DNA of 57,497 bases from Nitrospiraceae bacterium. GTDB lineage: Bacteria; Nitrospirota; Nitrospiria; Nitrospirales; Nitrospiraceae. Shown in pieces: positions 17,949-26,740 of the stretch. Position numbers and translations under genes: made by a program. The notes under the pieces are model-generated. The model had not been told where the DNA came from, made no database searches, and worked only from the letters and a program-made list of their open reading frames with translations. Each line of letters begins with the position of its first letter. The stretch's first letter is position 1. Location of the stretch: positions 1-57,497 of the forward strand of contig JABFSG010000060.1 of NCBI GenBank assembly GCA_013140715.1. Direction: 5' to 3'.

Positions 17949-19460
17949 ATGAAGCTCAGGCTCGACCTTCGGCTGAGTCAAAAGCTGATCATGACTCCAC
18001 AATTGCAGCAGGCGATTAAACTGCTGCAGTTGTCCCGACTCGAGCTGCAGCAGAGTCTTACGCAGCATTTGATGGAAAATCCGCTTTTGGAAGATCTTCC
18101 CACCGAGGCGGAGGACAGCGAGGCGACAAGTGCGGAGGAAAAGGCGGAAGATTCTGCAGCATCAGCGGATAGTGAGCCATCGAATGTAGAGGAATCGACT
18201 CCGGAAGAACGAGATACGCCGGATGAGGTTTCAGCGTCCGGTTGGGAAGAATACTTTGGAAGCGATCGACGGATCGGCGGGTCTGAGTCTCAGTCCTCAT
18301 CACAGGAAGAGTTTCCGTCCTATGAACAGACCATGTCGAAAGCGACATCCTTGGAGGACCATCTCCTCTGGCAGCTGTCGTTCTCCGGTTTATCCGATCG
18401 GGAGAAGGGGGTTGGGCGGTTGATCATCGGTAATCTCGACGATGACGGATATCTGCGCATGTCTCTCGCAGAAATTGTCGACGGCACCGACTTTTCCGAG
18501 AAGGAAGCGGAGTCGGTTCTGAAGGATATTCAGAGCTTTGATCCTACCGGCGTGGCGGCACGCGATCTTGCGGAATGCCTGCTGTTGCAAATCGGGCATC
18601 TGGGAAAGAGCCCCATGGGTTCATTGGGGGCTCGGCCTGGGGCCTTGAAGGGATCGATAGTTGAAGCCATCGTTCAGCACCACCTCAAAGACCTCGAGAA
18701 AAAACAGTATGCGAGAATCGCGAAGGCGTTAGATGTCACGGTTGATGAGGTGTTCCAGGCCACCAAGGTCATCGAAGTGCTTGAGCCCAAGCCCGGACGA
18801 CCGTTTACGAACACCCAAAACTATGTCATTGTCCCTGACGTATTCGTCGTCAAGAATGAAGGGGAATGGGTGGTATTGCTGAACGACGACGGGCTGCCCC
18901 GTATGAGGATCAGCCCGTACTATAAGCAATTGATGGGGGCGGGCGAGGGCGGATCGGCCGAGACGAAAGCCTATCTGGACGAAAAGTTGCGGGCGGCGCA
19001 ATGGGTCATTCGCAGTATTGAACAGAGGAATAAGACGATCGTCAAGGTGGTGTCGAGTATCGTCAAGTTTCAAGAGCAATTCTTCGAAAAGGGCGTGCAA
19101 CATCTCAAGCCGTTGGTGCTGAAGCAGGTCGCTGAAGATATTGGGATGCATGAGTCGACCATCAGCCGCGTGACGGCGAATAAATATATGTATTGTCCGC
19201 AGGGAATGCTGGAGCTGAAATTTTTCTTCAATGCCGGCTTGCAGCGGGCGGATCAGCCTTCCGATATGATGTCGTCTGTGACGGTGAGAGAGATGATCCG
19301 GAAAATGGTGGCAGAGGAAGATGCCAGCCACCCGCTCAAAGACGAAGAGATTGCGGCGAGACTGCTCACACAGAAGGTTGTGATTGCGCGGCGGACAGTG
19401 GCCAAGTATCGAGCGGAAGAACATATTCCATCCGCGACTCAGCGTAAGCGGTTCTTTTAG
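17949..19460 (+). CDS. rpoN: RNA polymerase sigma-54 factor
   Basis: A 503-residue RpoN. Region I is Gln/Leu-rich (LSQKLIMTPQLQQAIKLLQL), region II is acidic (about residues 55-110), and the core- and DNA-binding region III follows. It ends with the RpoN box ARRTVAKYRAEE close to the C terminus. It directs RNA polymerase to -24/-12 promoters that need an AAA+ activator, and none is encoded in this window. The position after lptB and before hpf is the classic rpoN neighbourhood. Confidence 0.97.
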   Translation: MKLRLDLRLSQKLIMTPQLQQAIKLLQLSRLELQQSLTQHLMENPLLEDLPTEAEDSEATSAEEKAEDSAASADSEPSNVEESTPEERDTPDEVSASGWEEYFGSDRRIGGSESQSSSQEEFPSYEQTMSKATSLEDHLLWQLSFSGLSDREKGVGRLIIGNLDDDGYLRMSLAEIVDGTDFSEKEAESVLKDIQSFDPTGVAARDLAECLLLQIGHLGKSPMGSLGARPGALKGSIVEAIVQHHLKDLEKKQYARIAKALDVTVDEVFQATKVIEVLEPKPGRPFTNTQNYVIVPDVFVVKNEGEWVVLLNDDGLPRMRISPYYKQLMGAGEGGSAETKAYLDEKLRAAQWVIRSIEQRNKTIVKVVSSIVKFQEQFFEKGVQHLKPLVLKQVAEDIGMHESTISRVTANKYMYCPQGMLELKFFFNAGLQRADQPSDMMSSVTVREMIRKMVAEEDASHPLKDEEIAARLLTQKVVIARRTVAKYRAEEHIPSATQRKRFF

Positions 19461-19499
19461 CAGGGTGGTGAGCAAGTCCCCAGTATAAGCAGACCATTA

Positions 19500-19578
19500 T
19501 TGGGTTTGTCTGGTCTGTCTGGTTTTCAGTTGGACGCGTCTAACCAGATGTGCAAAACAAGCCAGATGAGCCAGGTCA
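19500..19578. repeat. 9-nt-period palindromic repeat, copy 1
   Basis: The left arm has TTTGTCTGG and TCTGTCTGG in tandem. The right arm has the complementary CCAGATG and CCAGATGAGCCAGG segments, so the whole can fold back. It lies in the 278-base gap between rpoN and hpf. I saw no convincing sigma-54 or sigma-70 site in the rest of that gap. Related copies are at 29195, 35100, 53507 and 54500. Confidence 0.6.
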
Positions 19579-19738
19579 AGCCATCCCGCTGGCTTGCACG
19601 GCTATCCCGCCTGGCCCAGCCGCATTCGTCGTTGCCTCTTCCCCCCGCGTTCTCCCTGGCGGCATGTGCATTCAGAGCTAAAAATATGGTCGAGTTAGAG
19701 AAGGGTCGAGATTATTCAGTTTGAAAGGATATTTGCCT

Positions 19739-20248
19739 ATGAAAATTACAGGACGACGTCTCGTGATAACGCCGGCTCTCAGAGAGCATATTGAAAGTCG
19801 GTTTGAACGGCTCGTGCGGTATGAAGTGACTCTGAGCCATTTGGAAGTGATCCTGAGTGTGAGCAAGCTTCAGCACAGCGCGGAGGTCGTCTGTACGATG
19901 CAAGGGCGACGGATTCAGGCCAAAGCCTCGACGGAGGAAATGTACGCGACAATCGACCAGCTTGTGGATCGCTTGGGAGTTCAGATCAGAAAATACAAGG
20001 ATCGCCAGGCCAATCATAAAGAGCCGGCAAAGCGCGCTGCGCGGAAAGTACCGCGTCCAGCTCTTCGCGATGCAGAAGAGGAACTGGAGGTTATTCGTCC
20101 AACTCGAGCTGTTCTGACTTTGGAAGACGCGAAGCGCCAGCTGGATCCTCTGCCTGGTTCGTTACTGGTATTCACGGCAGTGACCTCTGGAAAGCTACAG
20201 ATTCTGCAGCGTATCGACCGTAATCGAATGGTCCTGATCGATCCATAG
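19739..20248 (+). CDS. hpf: Ribosome hibernation promoting factor, long form
   Basis: A 169-residue protein. The N-terminal S30EA/HPF domain (about residues 1-100) has MKITGRRLVITPALREHIES. The C-terminal domain (about 120-169) has LLVFTAVTSGKLQILQRID and VLIDP, a diverged form of the long-HPF dimerisation domain. Such proteins pair 70S ribosomes into inactive 100S dimers in stationary or starved cells. I chose ATG 19739 (AAAGGAT upstream) over an in-frame TTG at 19721. Confidence 0.88.
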   Translation: MKITGRRLVITPALREHIESRFERLVRYEVTLSHLEVILSVSKLQHSAEVVCTMQGRRIQAKASTEEMYATIDQLVDRLGVQIRKYKDRQANHKEPAKRAARKVPRPALRDAEEELEVIRPTRAVLTLEDAKRQLDPLPGSLLVFTAVTSGKLQILQRIDRNRMVLIDP

Positions 20249-20260
20249 AGGCGGATAGCC

Positions 20261-21127
20261 ATGGCCGGACTCAAGTTGGTTGTGATCAGCGGTCTTTCGG
20301 GTTCTGGGAAGTCTCATGCCCTCAAGTGTTTCGAAGATGTTGGGCATTTCTGCATCGATAACTTACCCCCGGCCCTTCTGCCGACTTTCGTCGATCTGTG
20401 TCATCAGCAGGGGGGCGAGATTAAGAATGTTGTACTCGGAATCGATGTCAGAGAACGTGTGTTTTTTGCCGATCTCGTGGGGATTCTTGAGCGGGTTAAG
20501 GGACTCGGTCACGAAGTAGAATTGGTATTCTTCGAAGCCCGCGAGGAGGTGTTGGTTCGTCGATTCTCGGAGTCTCGGAGGCCCCATCCGCTCTTGCCCC
20601 ATCTCCCGATCTTGGAAGGAGTGCGGTTTGAAAGGGAGCGTCTTGCCGACCTGCGGCGCCACGCCGACCGAATAATCGATACCTCAGATTTGACAGTGCA
20701 TGAGTTGCGAGAATTGTTAATCAGACAATTCAGGCAGGAAGGCCTGCCTCAACGATTGACCATTTCGCTCGTGACATTCGGTTTCAAGTTCGGTGTCCCG
20801 TACGATATCGACCTCCTATTCGACGTTCGGTTCTTGCGGAACCCATTTTTCGTCCCTGACCTCAAACCATTGACCGGGGAAGATCCGCGGGTGCGGACCT
20901 ATGTATTGGCCGACCCAGAGGCCGTTGCGTTTATTAGACAACTGGAAGGCTTCTTTAAATTCCTCATCCCGCTCTTTGAACGGGAACGCCGGAGCTATGT
21001 GAATGTCGGGATCGGCTGTACCGGTGGGCGGCATCGATCCGTGGCGATCGCCGGTCGGCTCCAAGAAAGTTTTTCTGCGCTCGGCTATCAAGTGATTGCC
21101 ACTCATCGCGATCTCAATAGGCAATAA
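20261..21127 (+). CDS. rapZ: RNase adapter protein RapZ (YvcJ family)
   Basis: A 288-residue nucleotide-binding protein with Walker A VVISGLSGSGKSHAL, the GIDVRER segment and the C-terminal domain with FGFKFGVPYDIDLLFDVRFL and NVGIGCTGGRHRSVAIA. In E. coli RapZ controls amino-sugar synthesis through small RNAs. The role here is not shown by the sequence. It lies 12 bases after hpf. The ptsN gene that often separates the two is absent. Confidence 0.93.
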   Translation: MAGLKLVVISGLSGSGKSHALKCFEDVGHFCIDNLPPALLPTFVDLCHQQGGEIKNVVLGIDVRERVFFADLVGILERVKGLGHEVELVFFEAREEVLVRRFSESRRPHPLLPHLPILEGVRFERERLADLRRHADRIIDTSDLTVHELRELLIRQFRQEGLPQRLTISLVTFGFKFGVPYDIDLLFDVRFLRNPFFVPDLKPLTGEDPRVRTYVLADPEAVAFIRQLEGFFKFLIPLFERERRSYVNVGIGCTGGRHRSVAIAGRLQESFSALGYQVIATHRDLNRQ

Positions 21128-21215
21128 GCCACAGAGCCGTTTGGCAGGACTTCCTACCGCTGGAATACAACCATTTAGGCCTCTTCTCAATGCCAGTGGA
21201 CTCTCAGCGATTTGC

Positions 21216-21243
21216 TTGACAGGTAGCGACTATGGACTATACT
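21216..21243 (+). promoter_or_regulatory. Sigma-70 promoter upstream of pilMNOPQ
   Basis: A perfect -35 TTGACA (21216-21221) and a near-consensus -10 TATACT (21238-21243) are separated by 16 bases. It lies in the 375-base gap between rapZ and pilM, leaving an untranslated leader of about 250 bases. Nothing else in the gap could be identified. Confidence 0.6.
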
Positions 21244-21502
21244 TAGCCTGTGCTAAGGCTAGATAGCAGTGTAGCCTGCCCTGTAAATGCTTGTCGGATG
21301 CGATTCAGATCCGAGCTGCGCGTCATCTACGCTAAGGAATTGGTGAGCCGAAAGTAGAGCATAGGTGAATAGGCAAAGTCGTAAGACACTTCGCGATTAC
21401 GAACGCTGAATTATCTGGGGGCATGGTCATGATGGGCAGTCTGCGTGAAATTTGTATTAAGACTTGTGCTGCATGGATAGTCATGTACAGTCAGGGGCAC
21501 GT

Positions 21503-22612
21503 ATGCTGAACTCATTCAAGGGTCTTGCAGAAACCGATTTGTTTTCGATGTTCACCCCGAAGCGGCAGCTCGTGGGGCTGGACATTGGGTCGAGCGGTAT
21601 CAAGATCGTCCAGCTGAAGGAAAACCGTGGACGGTATATTCTCCAGAAGTTTGGCTTTAAACCACTTGAGCCGGAGGTCATCGTCGACGGTACGGTGATG
21701 GATGAGGGGCGCGTGGTGTCGGCGATTAAGGAATTGTTTGAGGAAACGAAGATTAAGGTGAAACAAGTTGCGGTATCGATTTCCGGCCATGCAGTCATCA
21801 TTAAGAAGATCAGTCTGCCGCCGATGCCCGATGAGGAGTTGGAAGGACAGGTGCGGCTTGCTGCGGAGCAGTATATCCCTTTCGATATCAATGAAGTGAA
21901 CATCGATTTCAGTGTGCTTCCCTCTTCTGAGGCTGCATCCGATGCGCAGGGAGAGATGTCGATCATTCTCGTAGCGGCCAAGAAGGACAAGATCAATGAG
22001 CTGACGGAACTTGTCAAGGGAGCGGGGCTGCTTCCGATCGTCATGGATGTCGATGCCTTTGCGATCGAAAACATGCATGCGATCAATTACCCTGTTTCGC
22101 AGGAAGAAACGACCGCGCTTGTCAATATCGGCGCCAGTGTCATGAATATCAACATCGTGCGAGGCGGCACTTCGCTGTTTACGCGGGACATTCCCATCGG
22201 CGGGAATCGTTATACGGAAGCTATTCAGCGCGAGATGGGCATGTCCTACGATGAAGCAGAAGAAACGAAAAAAGGCGTTCGTTCATCGGGAAGTAATCAG
22301 GTAGCGGTGGCTACGGTCGTAGACAGCGTCAATGCCGAGGTTGCGTCGGAAATTGCGCGGACCATCGATTACTTTAAGTCAACCATGTCGGATGTGGACG
22401 TCCAGCAGGTTCTCTTGTGCGGAGGCGGTGCGCAGGTTAAGGGCTTGGTCACGCAGCTGAGTGACCGAATGCAAGCGATGGTGGAGCTTGTGAATCCATT
22501 CGGTGAAATCGATACCTCAGGAAGCGGTTTTGATCAGACCACCTTAGCCGAATTGGCTCCACTGGCAGCCGTGGGGGTGGGATTGGCCCTCAGATCGGTA
22601 GGGGATCGATGA
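21503..22612 (+). CDS. pilM: Type IV pilus assembly ATPase-like protein PilM
   Basis: A 369-residue actin-like protein of the SHS2/FtsA fold, with the phosphate-binding LVGLDIGSSGIKIVQL motif and VNIGASVMNINIVRGG in the second lobe. PilM is cytoplasmic and binds the N terminus of PilN to form the inner-membrane alignment platform of type IV pili. I chose ATG 21503 behind AGGGG. ATG 21473 would add ten residues. The 3' end overlaps pilN. Confidence 0.92.
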   Translation: MLNSFKGLAETDLFSMFTPKRQLVGLDIGSSGIKIVQLKENRGRYILQKFGFKPLEPEVIVDGTVMDEGRVVSAIKELFEETKIKVKQVAVSISGHAVIIKKISLPPMPDEELEGQVRLAAEQYIPFDINEVNIDFSVLPSSEAASDAQGEMSIILVAAKKDKINELTELVKGAGLLPIVMDVDAFAIENMHAINYPVSQEETTALVNIGASVMNINIVRGGTSLFTRDIPIGGNRYTEAIQREMGMSYDEAEETKKGVRSSGSNQVAVATVVDSVNAEVASEIARTIDYFKSTMSDVDVQQVLLCGGGAQVKGLVTQLSDRMQAMVELVNPFGEIDTSGSGFDQTTLAELAPLAAVGVGLALRSVGDR

Positions 22613-23160
22613 TTCGCATTAATTTATTGCCGGGACCCAAGGGGCACAAGGCTAAGCCTCAATACGATGTCAGAGCGCAAGCACTGTTGGGAGTGGGGCT
22701 CTTGGTTATCACTTTGGCCGGGTGCTGGTGGTACTCTGCGTCGCTCGATGAGGAGATAAACCTTCGGCAAGCCGAAAAAGTCGACAAAGAAAAACAGGTT
22801 GCACAGCTGAAAGAACAGGTAAAGCAGGTTTCCGATTTCGAAAACCGCAAAAAAGTGCTGGAGGACAAGAATCGCATTATCGACGAGTTAGAGAAGTCGC
22901 GTATCGGCCCTGTCAAGGTGCTCGACCATGTCAGCCAAAGTCTGGATCCGCTGAAGGTGTGGCTGGTGAGGGTTGCGGTCACCGATAAAGAAATTGATCT
23001 TGAGGGTCGCGCGGCGACCAACGACGATGTGGTGGAATTCGTGAACAATCTTCGCCGTACCGATTATTTCACGAATATCAACCTTCAGGAGAGCCGAGCG
23101 GCGGTAGAGAACCAGATCAATATCTATCAGTTTAAACTCGGTTTCCGTCTCAAAGGGTAA
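22609..23160 (+). CDS. pilN: Type IV pilus inner-membrane protein PilN
   Basis: A 183-residue protein with the conserved N-terminal INLLPGPK PilM-binding motif, one membrane helix (about residues 26-44), a coiled coil (about 50-95) and a periplasmic ferredoxin-like domain. It starts at an ATG overlapping the pilM stop. PilN pairs with PilO in the alignment subcomplex. Confidence 0.92.
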   Translation: MIRINLLPGPKGHKAKPQYDVRAQALLGVGLLVITLAGCWWYSASLDEEINLRQAEKVDKEKQVAQLKEQVKQVSDFENRKKVLEDKNRIIDELEKSRIGPVKVLDHVSQSLDPLKVWLVRVAVTDKEIDLEGRAATNDDVVEFVNNLRRTDYFTNINLQESRAAVENQINIYQFKLGFRLKG

Positions 23161-23165
23161 GAATC

Positions 23166-23792
23166 ATGAAGCTTCCTGCTATCAATCTTGACCTCTTGCG
23201 GTCAGTCCCATTGGCTCAGAAGGTAGGACTTCTTCTGATGGTTCTGGTGGGGATTATCGTGGGTTTCTACTATTTTGTCGCGGAGCCAAAATCTGTGGAG
23301 ATTTCAGGACTCCAGGGGGAAATCGGCGCGCTAGACACCCAGATTCAAACGTTGACCATTAAAGTCAAGCATCTTGACGAACTGATTGCCGCTAGTAAGC
23401 AACTGGAGATTGAGCTTGCGAAAAAGAAAGAGCGGTTGCCGCCGGAAGAGGAAGCGGTGATGTTGCTCAAGCAGGTGTCGGATTTGGGGATTCGCCTTGG
23501 GCTCGACATTAAACTGTGGAAACCCAGCGCCAAGAGCGAGGATCCATCGAAACTATTTGTCAAGATGCCGGTGAACGTGGAGGTCTCCGGCGGCTACCAT
23601 ACCGCAGCTTTATTTTTCGATCGAATCAACGCGTTGCCTCGAATTGTGACTGTCTCCGGCCTCAAGATGGGAGCTCCAAAGGTCGAGAAGGGGCGGTTCG
23701 TCACACAGACGGTGTTTGATCTCGTCGCCTATGCGGCACCGGAAGAAGTCAAGGTAGCTGCGGCGGTTTCGGCGGTTCCTCAGAAGAAGTAG
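23166..23792 (+). CDS. pilO: Type IV pilus inner-membrane protein PilO
   Basis: A 208-residue protein with one N-terminal membrane helix (about residues 18-36), a coiled coil with LKQLEIELAKKKERLP-like sequence, and a PilO ferredoxin-like domain (GGYHTAALFFDRINALPRIV). It forms heterodimers with PilN and links to PilP. The ATG is six bases after the pilN stop. Confidence 0.9.
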   Translation: MKLPAINLDLLRSVPLAQKVGLLLMVLVGIIVGFYYFVAEPKSVEISGLQGEIGALDTQIQTLTIKVKHLDELIAASKQLEIELAKKKERLPPEEEAVMLLKQVSDLGIRLGLDIKLWKPSAKSEDPSKLFVKMPVNVEVSGGYHTAALFFDRINALPRIVTVSGLKMGAPKVEKGRFVTQTVFDLVAYAAPEEVKVAAAVSAVPQKK

Positions 23793-23826
23793 TCCAGTGT
23801 CCTGGGGTATGTTGAGGTGATGAGTT

Positions 23827-24363
23827 ATGGATGTCATCTGTGAAAACTGGCGGTTGGCTATGAAGACCACAAGAATAACTCTGGTTGGATGCATTTGCCT
23901 CCTTGTCTCAGTCGGCCTGAGCGCTGCGGAGACCGGTCAAGTACCAGCCGCGGCAGCCAGCGATCAGACTGCTCAACCTGTTGTATCCAATCCAACATTG
24001 GAGCCAATGAGCGCACATTCCTACGATCCTTCTGGGCGGCGTGACCCATTTGTACCAGTGTTGCAGCAATTGGGGCTCGGGGCGATCGATCCCTCGCTGC
24101 CCCCACTCCAACGTGTCGGTCTCACTGAGATGAACCTGATCGCTGTCGTATGGGGAGCCTACGGCAATACAGCTATGGTTCAGACTCCAGATGGGAATGG
24201 ATATTCCGTGCGCCGAGGAACGAGGATCGGTCCCAATAATGGCGTGGTGAGTGCTGTGAGCGAAAAAGGGATTGTAGTGCAAGAAAGATTTACAGATGTG
24301 TATGGGAATAAACAGGAGCGGGAGTATGTGAAGCTCCTCCACCCGAAAGAGGGCGCAGAATGA
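23827..24363 (+). CDS. pilP: Type IV pilus lipoprotein PilP
   Basis: A 178-residue protein with an N-terminal hydrophobic export signal, a low-complexity linker with YDPSGRRDPFVP and a HR domain with LNLIAVVWGAYGNTAMVQTP-like beta strands. PilP connects PilNO to the secretin PilQ. An LVGC lipobox-like motif lies at residues 19-22, but hydrophobic residues continue after the Cys, so lipidation is uncertain. ATG 23827 has a good GAGGTGA site. ATG 23860 is the alternative. Confidence 0.85.
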   Translation: MDVICENWRLAMKTTRITLVGCICLLVSVGLSAAETGQVPAAAASDQTAQPVVSNPTLEPMSAHSYDPSGRRDPFVPVLQQLGLGAIDPSLPPLQRVGLTEMNLIAVVWGAYGNTAMVQTPDGNGYSVRRGTRIGPNNGVVSAVSEKGIVVQERFTDVYGNKQEREYVKLLHPKEGAE

Positions 24364-26309
24364 CACTTAAGCTGACCATGACAACCACAGCATTTGTTCG
24401 CGTGCTCTCGGCGGTGGGAGCGCTGAGCGTCCCGATGGCCATACCGGCAATAGGAGCGCCGCTCGATGTTTCTGCCGGCGATTCAAGCATGCCCTCGATT
24501 ATCGAAGAGGGTCTGGCGTCGATCCTGACCCGCATCGAGGTTCAGCGCGGCACGGACGACATCCGGGTTGTCATCTCTGGGGATGGCAAGTTGGCTCATC
24601 ATGAAGTGACGCGTCTTGATGAGCATCGCCTCATGATCGACATTCCAGACGTTGCGTCCGCCATACGCAAGCCGGTCATTTCTGTGAATCACCAGATCTT
24701 GAAGCAAGTGCGTCTGGGATATCATACCGATAGAGTGCGGGTAGTATTGGATCTTGCCGGTACGGCTGATTACTCGGTTGAGCCGCGAGGGACGAATCTT
24801 ATTGTGACGCTTCGGGAAGGAACCGGTACGGATGTCGGTGAAAGTACGGATTCTCACCATGGTGGTGTGCCCAAAACCATCGAGTCTATGAGTCCGGTCA
24901 TGTCGAACGTCCAGACGACTGCCGCCTCCCGGATGTCTCAGCGGGCAATGCCCACGGTTCGGCGCGCTTCAACAAAATTTCAAGTGCAACTTGCGCAGAT
25001 GACATCCGGAGCGGATACCGCCGAGGTAAGCACACCGAAGGACGATGTGGTTGTCGGGGAAACGCGCTATGTCGGTCGGCGCATTTCACTGGATTTCCAG
25101 CAGGCAGACATCAGCAATGTGTTGCGCCTCATTGCCGAGGTGAGTGGCTTTAACATGGTCGTCGGTGAAGGGGTCAAGAGTAAGGTCACGATGAAGCTCG
25201 TCAGCGTGCCCTGGGATCAAGCACTGGATATGATCTTAAAGATGAATGGGTTGGGCAAGATTACCCAGAGCAATATCCTGTGGATCGATACACTTTCGAA
25301 TATTGCAAAACAGCAGAATGAAGAGGCGCAGGCGAGGGATGCCAAGACAAAAGCAGAACCGCTGGTGGATCGGGTGTTCTATATTAGAAACCTGCAAGCA
25401 ACAGAACTCATGACCTCTCTTCGGCAGTATTTGAGCCCAAGAGGGCTGATGCAGATGAGTCAGGGATCCAATGCCTTAGTCGTCCGGGACACCGAAAGCC
25501 AGATGGGGGTACTTAAACAGCTTGTTGATGGACTCGATCTCGAAGTGCCCCAAGTCCAAATCGAAGCCAGGATCGTGCAGGCCGATACGACCTATTCCCG
25601 TTCACTGGGAGTTCAATGGGGTATCCAGAATCTAAACGCAAACCTCGGGAATGGTGGGGTCGCGAACTTCAGGACGGGTAATGCCGGTGCCTTTAACGGT
25701 CAGAGCTCCGGCTTTCTTGTCAATCTTCCCGCCACAGTCGGTGGATTGGTGACGACCCCTACCGTCGGGTTTACGGTTGGGAAAGCAGATGGAGCGTTAT
25801 TGGATATGCGGTTGTCAGCAGGTGAGTTGCTCGGTCTCAGTAAAGTCATTGCCTCGCCGAAGGTTACAACCTTGGACAAGCGGGAGGCCAAGATCTCGCA
25901 AGGGGAATCGATTCCGTTCCAGACAACCTCCCTCCAGGGGACTCAGACAACATTTGTGGATGCAAACTTGGAACTGAATGTGACTCCCCAGATTACCTCG
26001 CGTGATCCGAAGGAAGCCGGTAAGCTGATTATGATGAAGGTCCGCGCAACCAGAAATGCCGTCGGTGCACGAAGCAATCCAGCCGGCCCAAGTATCGACC
26101 GACGCGAAGCCAATACCCAGGTCAATATCCGCGATGGCGAGACTATGGTGATCGGTGGAGTCTTCATCGATGCGCAGAACAACAACGTGATCGGTATTCC
26201 TTATCTCTCGCGTGTGCCTGTTTTAGGATGGCTATTCAAACAGAAGAGCGAGACCGTCTCAAAACAAGAACTGCTCATTTTCTTGACGCCCAGCATCGTG
26301 AAGAGCTAG
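24360..26309 (+). CDS. pilQ: Type IV pilus secretin PilQ
   Basis: A 649-residue outer-membrane secretin. It has an N-terminal signal region, one AMIN domain (about residues 55-150), a linker, an STN/N0 domain (about 240-310 with ISLDFQQADISNVLRLIAEV), a NolW/N1 domain (about 335-405) and the C-terminal secretin barrel, ending YLSRVPVLGWLFK and LLIFLTPSIV. The start overlaps the pilP stop (ATGA). It is the last gene of the pil operon, and its stop lies in a strong hairpin. Confidence 0.95.
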   Translation: MTLKLTMTTTAFVRVLSAVGALSVPMAIPAIGAPLDVSAGDSSMPSIIEEGLASILTRIEVQRGTDDIRVVISGDGKLAHHEVTRLDEHRLMIDIPDVASAIRKPVISVNHQILKQVRLGYHTDRVRVVLDLAGTADYSVEPRGTNLIVTLREGTGTDVGESTDSHHGGVPKTIESMSPVMSNVQTTAASRMSQRAMPTVRRASTKFQVQLAQMTSGADTAEVSTPKDDVVVGETRYVGRRISLDFQQADISNVLRLIAEVSGFNMVVGEGVKSKVTMKLVSVPWDQALDMILKMNGLGKITQSNILWIDTLSNIAKQQNEEAQARDAKTKAEPLVDRVFYIRNLQATELMTSLRQYLSPRGLMQMSQGSNALVVRDTESQMGVLKQLVDGLDLEVPQVQIEARIVQADTTYSRSLGVQWGIQNLNANLGNGGVANFRTGNAGAFNGQSSGFLVNLPATVGGLVTTPTVGFTVGKADGALLDMRLSAGELLGLSKVIASPKVTTLDKREAKISQGESIPFQTTSLQGTQTTFVDANLELNVTPQITSRDPKEAGKLIMMKVRATRNAVGARSNPAGPSIDRREANTQVNIRDGETMVIGGVFIDAQNNNVIGIPYLSRVPVLGWLFKQKSETVSKQELLIFLTPSIVKS

Positions 26310-26332
26310 AAGTCTCGCTTCTAGCTCTTCAC
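26298..26332 (+). terminator. 15-bp perfect hairpin over the pilQ stop
   Basis: GTGAAGAGCTAGAAG (26298-26312) is perfectly complementary to CTTCTAGCTCTTCAC (26318-26332), with a TCTCG loop. The TAG stop of pilQ is inside the left arm. No U-run follows. It probably ends or protects the pil mRNA. The rest of the gap to aroB (26333-26740) holds no gene I can support. Confidence 0.7.
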
Positions 26333-26608
26333 TTCGGTCCCGCCAACGCATAGTCTCCAGCCTTGTCGTTTCCTTAACATGATCAATGCTGCCCTGTCGC
26401 AACTTGGACTGGGACAGGTGCCAGAAGGATGCTTGCAGTCCCAACGGTACGTTCCGTTTCCAATGGGCAGGCCAGCCGACCGAAGGCTCGTTATAGCGCG
26501 GATCGGCGATGGGAGAAGAAACATTCGTCAACCATGGGCGTGAATCCATGGCACGCGATCGTTTAGCTTGAAAGTGCCTTAGAAAACCTTCTAGTTTTCA
26601 AACCGTTG

Positions 26609-26617
26609 TGGTACCAT
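26609..26617 (+). promoter_or_regulatory. Possible extended -10 upstream of aroB
   Basis: TGGTACCAT fits an extended -10 (TG-n-TACCAT), 124 bases before the aroB start. No good -35 is visible. A small inverted repeat, GAAAAC-N6-GTTTTC (26582-26599), lies just upstream and could be an operator. Confidence 0.3.
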
Positions 26618-26740
26618 CCTCCCCGATGTTCGCCCTCGCAAATCATCGCTCCCTCAGGCAAAATGTGCTGTGAATCCAGGCATTCCTAATCCAAGAAGAA
26701 TCGGACGAATGTTGGGGTATCGGGCCAGGAGAGACCGTCG

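Noticed and set aside
19461-19738. Sigma-54 promoter before hpf
   Set aside because: GG and GC pairs can be found, but none has the required 10-base spacing between them.
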